Translations under genes and position numbers: made by a program
Notes under the pieces: model-generated
The model's database searches: none
Seen by the model: only the letters and a program-made list of their open reading frames with translations
Told to the model about the DNA's origin: nothing
Part shown: positions 57,201 to 64,000 of the stretch, piece by piece
Layout of the letters: every line of letters begins with the position of its first letter
Numbering within the stretch: the stretch's first letter is position 1
Source of the DNA: Evansella tamaricis
GTDB lineage: Bacteria > Bacillota > Bacilli > Bacillales > Salisediminibacteriaceae
NCBI RefSeq assembly: GCF_019042215.1
Contig: NZ_JAHQCS010000091.1
Coordinates: 1 to 64,000, forward strand
DNA: 64,000 bases
Reading direction: 5' to 3'

Positions 57201-57303
57201 AATTCATTGTGCAAGGGAACACTTTAAGAAGATCAGCAGTGACACAGTGGAGTATGATGTCATTGACAGTTATGATGAGTTATTAAATATAATTTTACAG
57301 TAA
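54256..57303 (+). CDS. type III restriction endonuclease subunit (Res)
   Basis: 1015 residues. Helicase motif I METGVGKTYTY (Lys103), DEPQ box (IIDEPQSVEGK), motif III-like RYSATHKKD, motif VI RKRQEVGRGLRL. Ends with a PD-(D/E)xK nuclease: Asp947 (NPDWAIS), Glu965-Thr-Lys967 (VAETKGSL). The usual Res architecture, of usual length. GGGGGG binding site 12 bases after the mod stop. Would cleave unmodified DNA with Mod. Terminator follows at once. Confidence 0.92.
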   Translation: MKLQFKHQKFQADAANAVCSVFAGQPKRTNTYIVDRGTVRGVEQLSLEGDQSFTGYNNTKIVLTEDQIKENLQKIQRQHQIEPSSKLEGKYNLTIEMETGVGKTYTYIKTMYELNKLYGWSKFIIVVPSVAIREGVNKSLAVTKDHFALEYGKKIRYFIYDSKDLTKVDQFASDSGINVMIINSQAFNARGKDARRIYMKLDSFRSRRPIDIIAATNPILIIDEPQSVEGKVTKEKLKEFNPLMTLRYSATHKKDSMYNLVYRLDALEAYNKKLVKKIAVKGISITGTTATESYLYLEKINLSGNQLPTATLEFEVRGARGVRKTSRKVREGDSLFSLSGELEEYQGYIVSRINGFANSVEFSNGKVLYAGDVYGEVNEEHIRRIQIRETIKSHFERERELFYKGIKVLSLFFIDEVAKYKGYDALGNELNGQYAEIFEEEYNIMLKEWQSEFGVDDYITYLNKIEATKTHSGYFSIDKKTNRLKDSAIKDRKQNTSDDEDAYDLIMKNKEKLLDLNHPVRFIFSHSALREGWDNPNVFQICTLKQSGSDIRKRQEVGRGLRLSVNNNGERMDTQMLGEDVQKVNVLTVIANESYESFTKGLQSEIAEVVADRPREVTAELFENKVIKDENGQNEQIIDRKLSVKITNGLIRHGYIDDDNTLTDKYYEDVKSGAFQVADELIPYKGEIVTILQSIYDPKAITPEDARGNNVELKLDKKKLEMKQFKALWNQINIKSTYVVDFDTDELIQKSIRALDLKLRVAQIYFRIQSGEMDSISSKEALQTGESFNVVEGDNNKIDSAINTNVKYDLIGKIVTETGLTRKTVSSILKGIQKETFEQFQRNPEDFIIKASTIINEQKATVIIEHITYNKLEDSYSTDIFTEPNLKGRLGFNVVKTDKHLYDHVIYDADNERKFVEDLDKKSEVAVYVKLPSGFYIDTPVGKYNPDWAISFYEGKVKHVFFVAETKGSLSSMELRKIEDLKIHCAREHFKKISSDTVEYDVIDSYDELLNIILQ

Positions 57304-57315
57304 ATTGTTTATGCG

Positions 57316-57350
57316 AAGCATGGGAGGGAAACAACTTCCATGCTTTTTTC
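57316..57350 (+). terminator. rho-independent terminator of the type III operon
   Basis: AAGCATGGGAG (57316-) pairs with CTTCCATGCTT (to 57345), followed by TTTTTC. Closes the defence operon. Confidence 0.9.
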
Positions 57351-57402
57351 TATTTTTTTAAATAGTATAAAAAAGTATAGAAAATGCTAAAAGATTACCC
57401 TT

Positions 57403-57416
57403 TGTTAGCGCTCTCA
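57403..57416 (+). promoter_or_regulatory. cre-like catabolite-repression site and promoter -10
   Basis: TGTTAGCGCTCTCA matches the cre core (AGCGCT with TG..CA ends) with two deviations from the WTGNAANCGNWNNCA form. A TATAAT at 57434-57439 follows, so CcpA binding here would block the sugar transporter promoter, as expected. Confidence 0.7.
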
Positions 57417-57482
57417 TTTCTTATTCCGAGCTTTATAATGAACCTGTAATACAAATGAAATCATTTGAAAAGGGGAATTGAA

Positions 57483-58589
57483 ATGAGAAAAAGTTGGAAA
57501 GTAATCTCTGTGTTGTTGGTTGTCGCTTTTGTTTCGATGATGTTAGCTGCTTGCAGCAACGATGCCAGCGGAAGCGGAGTAAGTGTTGGAATCGTATTGC
57601 CTACAAAAGATGAGCCAAGATGGGTACAGGATGAGCAACGTTTTAAAGACGCATTATCCGATTCAGATTATACAACTGAAATCTTATTCAGCCAAGGTTC
57701 TTCTGCAAAGGAAAAGGAAAATGTAGAAACACTGCTTAACAAAGGAATCGAAGTACTTATTATTGCTCCACACGATGGTGCAGCAGCAGGCTCTGCAGTG
57801 GAAGCTGCTAAAAAAGAAGGGGTAACAGTTATCGCCTATGACCGTCTCATTACTGAAACTGATGCTGTAGATTACTATGTTACATTTGATAGCATCGCCG
57901 TAGGTGCTGCTCAAGGGCAATTTTTAATTAATAATTCAGAAGGATCAAACGTACCATTGTATCTCTATGCTGGTGCATCTTCTGATAATAACGCATTCTT
58001 GTTCTTTGAAGGGGCTTGGAGTGTCCTTCAACCTAAAATAGCAGATGGTACATTCGTGATCGCGAACTCGAGCGAAGCAGAAGCACTACAGGATAAAGCG
58101 GAACTCACTCGGGATGAAATGAGTAGAATTCTTGGACAGGTAACAACCAACTGGGATCCGAATGAAGCGAAAAACAAGGCTCAAACACATTTAACGGCAG
58201 TGGGTGGAGAGTTAAAAGGTGATGTAGCAATATTAGCACCAAACGATGGAACGGCACGTGCAATTGCTGATGTATTTGCAACAGACAGTGAAGTTACGAG
58301 CTACGTTGTAACCGGCCAAGATGCGGAGAAAGCATCTGTTCAGTACATCATTGATGGAAAACAATCCATGACTGTATTTAAAGATGTACGTACACTTGTA
58401 AAAGATGCCATGGGTATGGCGATAGATGTTTTAGATGGAAATACACCTGCAACAACTGGTGCATATGACAATGGAAGTATTGAAGTTAAAGCGAAACAAA
58501 CGGATGTTATTGTGGTTGAACAAACTAATGTGAAAAGTGAACTTATCGATTCAGGTTACTATGAAGCGGACGAATTCACCGGCCTATAG
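57483..58589 (+). CDS. sugar ABC transporter substrate-binding lipoprotein (ChvE/XylF-like)
   Basis: 368 residues. Lipobox LAAC with Cys24. The mature protein is a periplasmic-binding-protein type I sugar receptor: VGIVLPTKDEPRWVQDEQRF, VIAYDRLI, VDYYVTFDS, and VLQPKIADG; these are the marks of the ChvE/multiple-monosaccharide and XylF group. Likely binds xylose or several monosaccharides. ATG at 57483 preceded by AAAAGGGG. First gene of the transport operon; separated from the ATPase by a long hairpin, which should favour high levels of the binding protein. Confidence 0.88.
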   Translation: MRKSWKVISVLLVVAFVSMMLAACSNDASGSGVSVGIVLPTKDEPRWVQDEQRFKDALSDSDYTTEILFSQGSSAKEKENVETLLNKGIEVLIIAPHDGAAAGSAVEAAKKEGVTVIAYDRLITETDAVDYYVTFDSIAVGAAQGQFLINNSEGSNVPLYLYAGASSDNNAFLFFEGAWSVLQPKIADGTFVIANSSEAEALQDKAELTRDEMSRILGQVTTNWDPNEAKNKAQTHLTAVGGELKGDVAILAPNDGTARAIADVFATDSEVTSYVVTGQDAEKASVQYIIDGKQSMTVFKDVRTLVKDAMGMAIDVLDGNTPATTGAYDNGSIEVKAKQTDVIVVEQTNVKSELIDSGYYEADEFTGL

Positions 58590-58634
58590 CATACAGCAAT
58601 CACCTTAACTCGTAGATACGTTGATTAGTATATT

Positions 58635-58670
58635 GCGGAATAGTGGTAGATTAATCTATCACTATTTCGC
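58635..58670 (+). other. intercistronic hairpin
   Basis: GCGGAATAGTGGTAGATT pairs with AATCTATCACTATTTCGC over about 17 base pairs with two G-T type mismatches; no T run follows. It probably stabilises the binding-protein mRNA and lowers expression of the ATPase and permease. Confidence 0.75.
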
Positions 58671-58697
58671 CATTGCAATAGTGAAGGGGGGATAACG

Positions 58698-60218
58698 ATG
58701 AGCGAATACATCTTGGAAATGAAACAGATTTCCAAAGAATTTACAGGGGTCAAAGCGCTCAGCGATGTCAATTTTAAAGTAGAAAAAGGTGAAATTCACT
58801 GTTTAGTAGGTGAGAACGGAGCAGGAAAGTCTACATTAATGAAAGTTCTTAGTGGTGTTTATCCATTTGGAACATACGAGGGAGATATTCTGTTTGAAGG
58901 GACTGTTCAACAATTTAACAAAATCAATGACAGTGTCAAAGCAGGTATTGCAATTATTTATCAGGAACTTGCATTGTTCCCGGATCTTACAGTTTATGAA
59001 AATATCTTTGCTGGTAATGAAGTGAAAAACAGCGGGATTGTAGATTGGAACCGTACGATCGTGGAAGCAAATAAAATGCTGAATAAGGTCAACCTTGATG
59101 TGAATCCTGAAACGCTTGTAAAGGATTTAGGAGTTGGAAAACGGCAGTTGATTGAAATTGCTAAAGCTTTAAGTAAAGACGTGAAACTTCTTATTTTAGA
59201 TGAGCCGACCGCTGCTCTCAATGAAAACGACAGTGAAAATCTTCTTGAACTTTTAGGAGAACTAAAAAAACAAGGTATTACGTGCATTATGATTTCTCAT
59301 AAGTTAAAAGAAGTGATAGCCATTGCTGATAAAGCTACGGTTCTTCGGGATGGACAAACTATTTGTACACTTGATGCTTCTAAAGGAGAAGTAACGGAAA
59401 GTCTTATTATTAAAAACATGGTAGGTCGTGAAATAGATGATATTTATCCAAAGCGTTCAAAGAAAACCTTTGGGGAGAAGGTTCTAGAATTATATAATTG
59501 GTCAGCCTATGATTCTAAATTAGGCCGTCAAGTTGTAAAGAATGCAAATCTGCACGTGAAACAAGGTGAGATCATTGGTTTAGCTGGCCTAATGGGGGCA
59601 GGAAGGACGGAACTTGCCCTGAGCATTTTTGGAAATGCCAAGTCCTATAAACTCGATGGTGATTTAGTGATAGATGGTATATCCACAGCGTTAAATCACC
59701 CAAATGATGCAATTAAAGCAGGAATCGCTTACGTTACGGAAGATCGAAAGGGTGATGGTCTGTTTTTAATACAGGATATAAAGAACAATATATCCGTGGC
59801 AAATCTATACGGAATTTCCAAGAATGGTGTTGTCAATCAGAATGAAGAAATAAAAGTGGCAGATGAGTATAAGAATTCCTTGCATATAAAAGCATCTTCC
59901 TTGGAACAAGTCGTGGGAAATCTCAGTGGAGGCAACCAGCAGAAAGTATCACTTGGAAAATGGCTTTTTGTTGGACCGAAGTTATTGATTTTGGATGAAC
60001 CTACCCGTGGGATAGATGTTGGGGCTAAATTTGAAATATATTCTGTCATGAATAAGCTGATTGACCAAGGTTTGAGTATCATCATGATTTCATCGGAACT
60101 TGGGGAAGTGTTGGGAATGAGTGACCGTGTTTATGTCATGGCCCAAGGGGAGATAAAAGGTGAGTTACAGATTGAAGATGCCGATCAAGAAAAAATAATG
60201 CAACTTGCTACGCTATAG
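58698..60218 (+). CDS. sugar ABC transporter ATPase, two ABC domains (GguA/XylG-like)
   Basis: 506 residues. First domain: Walker A GENGAGKSTLMKVLSG, IILYQEL-type Q-loop, LILDEPTAALNENDS. Second: degenerate GLAGLMGAGRTELA, LSGGNQQKVSLGKWL, LILDEPTRGIDVGAK, EDRKGDGL. This is the form of monosaccharide importers (RbsA, XylG, MglA, GguA). Both chains of the pair are on one protein, the second site being non-hydrolysing in relatives. Strong GGGGG site. Works with the permease that starts 13 bases further. Confidence 0.92.
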   Translation: MSEYILEMKQISKEFTGVKALSDVNFKVEKGEIHCLVGENGAGKSTLMKVLSGVYPFGTYEGDILFEGTVQQFNKINDSVKAGIAIIYQELALFPDLTVYENIFAGNEVKNSGIVDWNRTIVEANKMLNKVNLDVNPETLVKDLGVGKRQLIEIAKALSKDVKLLILDEPTAALNENDSENLLELLGELKKQGITCIMISHKLKEVIAIADKATVLRDGQTICTLDASKGEVTESLIIKNMVGREIDDIYPKRSKKTFGEKVLELYNWSAYDSKLGRQVVKNANLHVKQGEIIGLAGLMGAGRTELALSIFGNAKSYKLDGDLVIDGISTALNHPNDAIKAGIAYVTEDRKGDGLFLIQDIKNNISVANLYGISKNGVVNQNEEIKVADEYKNSLHIKASSLEQVVGNLSGGNQQKVSLGKWLFVGPKLLILDEPTRGIDVGAKFEIYSVMNKLIDQGLSIIMISSELGEVLGMSDRVYVMAQGEIKGELQIEDADQEKIMQLATL

Positions 60219-60230
60219 GAGGTTAAACCA

Positions 60231-61406
60231 ATGAACTTATTAACCGAAGCAAAAACGTTAATTAACGAGAATATACGGGATTATGGAATGTACATTGCCC
60301 TATTGGTTATTATTATTACATTTTCAATCCTAACAGATGGTCTATTCATTTCTTCACGAAACATTAGTAATTTATTGGATTCTGCTGGTTACATTGCTGT
60401 TTTGGCAGTCGGTGTCATGCTTGTAATTGTCATCCGTCATATTGATTTATCAATTGGATTCCTGGCAGGATTTCTTGGAGCGATTGCTGCCATTTTGCTT
60501 ATGCAAGTGGGGATGCCAGTATATTTAGTTATTCCTGTTATTCTAATTCTCGGAACGATCGCAGGATTATTTACTGGATTTCTTGTTGCGAAGGTGGGAA
60601 TCCCAGCGTTTGTGGCAACATTAGCAGGATGGTTAATTTATCGTGGCGCAATTTTACAGGTAACTGAAAAAACAGGAACGATCATTGTACAAAATGATAC
60701 TTTTAATGCGATCGGAAATGGATTTATTCCTTCTATAATGCAGGTAAACGGCCTTCATTTATTGTCCTTATTGGTTGGTGCAATAGGAATTGTGTTTTAC
60801 ATTTACAGTGCAATTAATAATCGTAAAAATAAGATGAAGTATAACTTCGATGTTGTTTCTAAAGAAATCTTCATACTTCAGTTAGTATTTGTCTCGTCTA
60901 TTATCGCTTATATAACATGGATACTGTCAGGGTACAATGGCTTTTCATGGACAGTCATCATCATGCTCCTTGTCGTTTTGGTCTATCACTTCTTTACTAC
61001 GAAAACGGTTCTTGGGAGACATATTTACGCTGTAGGGAGTAATCCGGAAGCGGCACATCTTAGTGGAATAAACGTCAGCAAGATTACATTCCTTGTTTTC
61101 GGTTCCATGGGAATGCTGTCTGCCCTTTCTGGAATTTTGTTTACGTCCCGCTTACAGGCTGCTACCACAACAGCTGGTACGTTATTTGAACTAGACGCCA
61201 TTGCTGCAGCATATGTCGGTGGGGTATCTGCAGCAGGTGGAGTTGGTAAAGTAACTGGTGCAATTATCGGAGCAATTGTTATGGCGTCCTTAACGAGCGG
61301 GATGAATCTAATGGGAGTAGGGATTGCTTACCAATACATGATTCGTGGTGGCGTTTTAGCACTTGCTGTTATCTTTGATGTAACAACTAGGAAAAAAGGA
61401 AAATAG
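60231..61406 (+). CDS. sugar ABC transporter permease (GguB/XylH-like)
   Basis: 391 residues, about ten membrane segments. VIVIRHIDLSIGFLAGFLGA, FVATLAGWLIYRGA and YVGGVSAAGGVGKVTGAI are typical of monosaccharide permeases; the length and the extra mid-section (NNRKNKMKYNFDVV) fit the multiple-monosaccharide GguB type rather than RbsC. Forms the channel with itself and the two-domain ATPase. AGGAGG precedes the ATG. Ended by a perfect terminator. Confidence 0.9.
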   Translation: MNLLTEAKTLINENIRDYGMYIALLVIIITFSILTDGLFISSRNISNLLDSAGYIAVLAVGVMLVIVIRHIDLSIGFLAGFLGAIAAILLMQVGMPVYLVIPVILILGTIAGLFTGFLVAKVGIPAFVATLAGWLIYRGAILQVTEKTGTIIVQNDTFNAIGNGFIPSIMQVNGLHLLSLLVGAIGIVFYIYSAINNRKNKMKYNFDVVSKEIFILQLVFVSSIIAYITWILSGYNGFSWTVIIMLLVVLVYHFFTTKTVLGRHIYAVGSNPEAAHLSGINVSKITFLVFGSMGMLSALSGILFTSRLQAATTTAGTLFELDAIAAAYVGGVSAAGGVGKVTGAIIGAIVMASLTSGMNLMGVGIAYQYMIRGGVLALAVIFDVTTRKKGK

Positions 61407-61458
61407 GATTTAGCCTTGATAGAAATACTTAAGTTTCGTAGCTTCTTACTATAATCCA

Positions 61459-61488
61459 AGAGGGACTCAATACAGTCCCTCTGTTTTT
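61459..61488 (+). terminator. rho-independent terminator
   Basis: AGAGGGACT (61459-61467) pairs exactly with AGTCCCTCT (61474-61482), followed by GTTTTTG. Separates transport from sensor genes; a TTGATC..TATGAT promoter candidate at 61535-61562 serves the latter. Confidence 0.9.
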
Positions 61489-61611
61489 GTCGTAAAAATA
61501 CATAATATATTCTCATTTTATAAAGTTCACAGTATTGATCATTCATTATTTGATGCTATGATAAATTTATTAGTTTACTAGTTTATTATACGGGGAAGGG
61601 AGATCATTCTC

Positions 61612-62589
61612 TTGCGAAAAACAGGCATACTTATTCTATCCTTCGTATTTATCAGCCTATGTTACCTTACTTATGTATCTGCTGAAAAAGTGTTTCGTAC
61701 AGACTGGCAGTTGCCAGAAACGCTAGATAAATCTCTTTCACAATACCGTCTCGTCTTGATTACAAGGGATATGGAAACTCCATTCTGGGATAAGGTAGGT
61801 AATGGAGCACTTGAACAGGCACAGATAGACGGAGCAAGCCTTGAGGTTTGGGGAAGTTATGGGAATGACCAGGAAGATTTTCTGAAAAAAATAGATATTG
61901 CCCTCCACTCGAAAGTGGATGGGATTATCGTCCAAGGATTAGATAGTGAAGAGTTTAAAAAAATGACAAAAATTAAAGCTTCATCCTATGGTATACCAAT
62001 TATTACAGTTGCGAATGACGTTCCAATGGAGGAGAGTCTTCGGAGAACGTATGTTGGTTCAGATCAATACAAGGCAGGAAGAATGATTGCAAATCAGCTC
62101 TTGAAGGACATGGGAGATAAAGGGACTATAGTTCTTATGTACGACAGCAGTCAGGAATATTTTCAACTACAGAGACTAAATGGCATCCAGGACGTTCTCA
62201 AAAATCATCCGAAAATAGTAACGATCAATGCTGAAACATCAGATGAACGAGAGGAGATCGTTTCGAAAACACAGGATATATTAAATCAAACCCCTGAAGT
62301 GGATGCTTTTATAGCAGTTAATGCAAATATTGCAGGTGCGATGATTCAAGAAATTAGTAAGCGTTTCCAAATCGAACCATACTTTATCTATTCTTTTGAT
62401 GATGGTCCAGAATCTATTTCTCTCCTTACAGAGGGAAAGCTAGATGGAATAATTGAACAATCACCGGAAATGATGGGAAAGCTCAGTGTAAAAATGATGA
62501 TGGAATGGCTTACTGGGGAGACGGTCCCACTTGATATTATTGGCTATTATACTGATATTCAAATACTGAAAGTGACAGATGTCCAATGA
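61612..62589 (+). CDS. XylFII-like membrane-attached sugar-binding sensor
   Basis: 325 residues. An N-terminal hydrophobic stretch (ILILSFVFISLCYLTYV), then a type I periplasmic-binding fold: LVLITRDMETPFWDKVGNGA, VDGIIVQGLDS, DVPMEESLRRTYVGSDQYKA, YSFDDGPESI. No lipobox, so it stays attached through the N-terminus. The overlap with a LytS-type kinase gene (ATGA) is the pattern of the xylose three-component system (XylFII-LytS-YesN) described in clostridia. TTG start with GAAGGGAG upstream. Sugar unknown, xylose likely. Confidence 0.82.
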   Translation: MRKTGILILSFVFISLCYLTYVSAEKVFRTDWQLPETLDKSLSQYRLVLITRDMETPFWDKVGNGALEQAQIDGASLEVWGSYGNDQEDFLKKIDIALHSKVDGIIVQGLDSEEFKKMTKIKASSYGIPIITVANDVPMEESLRRTYVGSDQYKAGRMIANQLLKDMGDKGTIVLMYDSSQEYFQLQRLNGIQDVLKNHPKIVTINAETSDEREEIVSKTQDILNQTPEVDAFIAVNANIAGAMIQEISKRFQIEPYFIYSFDDGPESISLLTEGKLDGIIEQSPEMMGKLSVKMMMEWLTGETVPLDIIGYYTDIQILKVTDVQ

Positions 62590-64000
62590 TTAGTATACAA
62601 AGGAAAATATTAATGCTCACAACAATCGTACTTGTTTTTATGGCTGCAATTTGGATAGCAATGACTCATTATAATCATCAGACATTAAATCAATACAACG
62701 ACATTTTACAGAGATATTTAAGTATGAACGAAGTATCCAATGCCAGCCAAGATGTAATTACGGACCTGAACAATTATATGTTAAAACCTACTCCCAGTTC
62801 TTTGGAACAACTTGATATTAGTATAGATAAAATCCAAAATGCCAAAAAGGAAATCTTTGACCTTAGAAATGAAGAAAATGATTTTGTTTTGACCAATTAT
62901 ATTAACTTGATCGACAGTTTTATAGAAACAACTGACCGATTTATTTTGTTTTATACACAAAATGATACGGATTCCTCTGTAAAGGAATTTTCGGAAGCAA
63001 CTCGTATCTCTAATTATATTTCTGAAATGACACTCACATTAGTTGACAAAGAATTGAAAGCGTATGACCGATTTTATCGGGGAATTATTGAACAATCAGA
63101 GGCGTTACAAAAGCTTGGTATTTGGGTATTGATGCTGATCACTTTCCTGTTAATTTTGATCACGTACTGGTTTTCCCTGAGTATAACAAGACCAGTACAG
63201 CAATTAACCAAGGCAGCAAATGAATTTTCGAAAGGAAGGTTTGAAACACCTGTAATAGTAGAAACAAACGATGAGATTGCTTTTTTAGCTAGAACATTCG
63301 ATCGGATGCGGATAAATATTAATAATCTCATATCAGAAATTAAAAGCACGGCACAACTAGAAAATGAACTTCAGCAAAACAAAATTCTTCTACAAGAAAG
63401 CCAGTTCCGAAGTTTACAGAGCCAAATTAACCCTCACTTCTTGTTTAATACTTTGAATACGATCTCTAAAAAAGCTTATTTAGAAGGGTCGGAAGAGACG
63501 GGTGATTTACTGGTCAGTGTAGCTGGTTTACTACGATACAATTTAAAACGTATGGACAGATCCGTTACTCTACTAGATGAAGTCATTGTTCTAAGACAGT
63601 ATATGGACATTCAAAAAGCCAGGTTCACTGATCGTCTCCATCTGTTCATCGATATAGATGAATCTTGCCTGAACGTGGAGATGCCTTCGCTTACATTACA
63701 ACCGATTATCGAAAATGCCGTTATTCATGCTGTTGAGCCTGAGGAAGACGGGGGAAAAATTTGGTTTCGTATTAGAGATGGGGCTACTTTTGTTACTATT
63801 GAAATTCAAGACGACGGAAATGGTATGTCAGAACAGAAGATTCATGAAATTCTGGAAGGAAAACAAGTCCCTACAGAGGGGCACTCTACTGGTATAGGAT
63901 TCAGCAATGTAGTGAAGAGGCTTCGACTTTTTTACAGTAATGAGGATGTAATCCATATAGAAAGTATCATAGGACGTGGAACAAAAGTAGTGTTAAAAAT
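62586..64000 (+). CDS. LytS/YesM-type sensor histidine kinase (cut by window end)
   Basis: 471 residues visible, no stop before the window ends. Two membrane segments (about 12-27 and 176-200) flank an extracytoplasmic sensing loop; a HAMP domain follows (SITRPVQQLTKAANEFSKGR), then HisKA_7TM/His_kinase with the phosphoacceptor His284 in SQINPHFLFNTLN and ATP-binding LQPIIENAVIHAV, DDGNGMS and GIGFSNVVKRL. Begins in the TGA of the sensor gene. Would phosphorylate a YesN-type response regulator expected just beyond the window, to switch on the sugar transporter. Confidence 0.9.
   Translation, partial: MISIQRKILMLTTIVLVFMAAIWIAMTHYNHQTLNQYNDILQRYLSMNEVSNASQDVITDLNNYMLKPTPSSLEQLDISIDKIQNAKKEIFDLRNEENDFVLTNYINLIDSFIETTDRFILFYTQNDTDSSVKEFSEATRISNYISEMTLTLVDKELKAYDRFYRGIIEQSEALQKLGIWVLMLITFLLILITYWFSLSITRPVQQLTKAANEFSKGRFETPVIVETNDEIAFLARTFDRMRININNLISEIKSTAQLENELQQNKILLQESQFRSLQSQINPHFLFNTLNTISKKAYLEGSEETGDLLVSVAGLLRYNLKRMDRSVTLLDEVIVLRQYMDIQKARFTDRLHLFIDIDESCLNVEMPSLTLQPIIENAVIHAVEPEEDGGKIWFRIRDGATFVTIEIQDDGNGMSEQKIHEILEGKQVPTEGHSTGIGFSNVVKRLRLFYSNEDVIHIESIIGRGTKVVLK

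Noticed and set aside
48416-57303. DISARM or BREX defence system
   Set aside because: The typical DUF1998 (drmB), PglZ, BrxC or BrxL genes are absent; Mod and Res are typical type III.
1-64000. CRISPR array, prophage, integrase or insertion sequence
   Set aside because: No regularly spaced repeats, phage structural genes, transposase or recombinase motifs were seen; only short dispersed noncoding repeats.
1-64000. tRNA or rRNA genes
   Set aside because: No cloverleaf with a GGTTCGAATCC-type arm and no rRNA-like block was noticed while reading.

Overview
The window looks like a chromosomal segment of a low-GC, Gram-positive, spore-former-type bacterium of the Bacillaceae (an Oceanobacillus/Virgibacillus-like halotolerant bacillus is my best guess, not proven). 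Reasons: AT-rich sequence, strong GGAGG-type ribosome binding sites, frequent TTG/GTG starts, a cre-like site, a cobalamin riboswitch, a sortase motif of the LPDTS type known from Bacillus, and DUF4317/YuiD/PucR-type genes. No rRNA, tRNA, CRISPR array, transposase or integrase was recognised.

Layout. 1-6.5 kb: a DUF421 membrane protein; an operon of two DUF1538 membrane proteins plus a tandem P-II-like protein; several small unknown genes; DUF4317. 6.8-10.7 kb: a restriction-modification module made of a D12-class adenine methyltransferase, an McrB-like AAA+ NTPase and an McrC/LlaJI-like nuclease. 10.85-17.15 kb: a cobalamin-riboswitch operon coding a sortase-anchored, transcobalamin-like surface protein, a DUF4430 lipoprotein and a full ECF transporter (T, fused A-A', S). 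17.2-27 kb: unknown membrane proteins, an S9 peptidase, a DinG-type helicase, a sialate O-acetylesterase-like SGNH hydrolase and a secreted membrane-anchored protein.

27.4-42.0 kb: a complete reductive pyrimidine degradation cluster: a dedicated NMT1/THI5-type ABC transporter, beta-ureidopropionase, PreT and PreA (dihydropyrimidine dehydrogenase), dihydropyrimidinase, a PucR-type regulator, CoA-acylating (methyl)malonate-semialdehyde dehydrogenase and an omega-aminotransferase. Together these would turn uracil into acetyl-CoA, CO2 and ammonia. 42.1-48.0 kb: YuiD-like PAP2 protein, a SatD-like/DUF3307 gene pair behind palindromic operators, SelO, a gene split by a dispersed repeat, and a glutaredoxin.

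48.4-57.3 kb: a four-gene type III-like restriction system (PLD-like/SNF2-like helicase, DUF4391, Mod, Res). 57.4-64 kb: a sugar ABC transporter (ChvE/XylF-like binding protein, two-domain ATPase, permease) followed by a XylFII-like membrane-attached sugar sensor and a LytS/YesM-type histidine kinase that runs off the window end.

A family of dispersed repeats (about 1-142, 27060-27250, 38950-39006, 46700-46857) is present; two copies sit against broken genes. The most interesting unexplained units are the B12 capture operon, the DUF1538/P-II operon, the SatD-like/DUF3307 pair and the two restriction modules.
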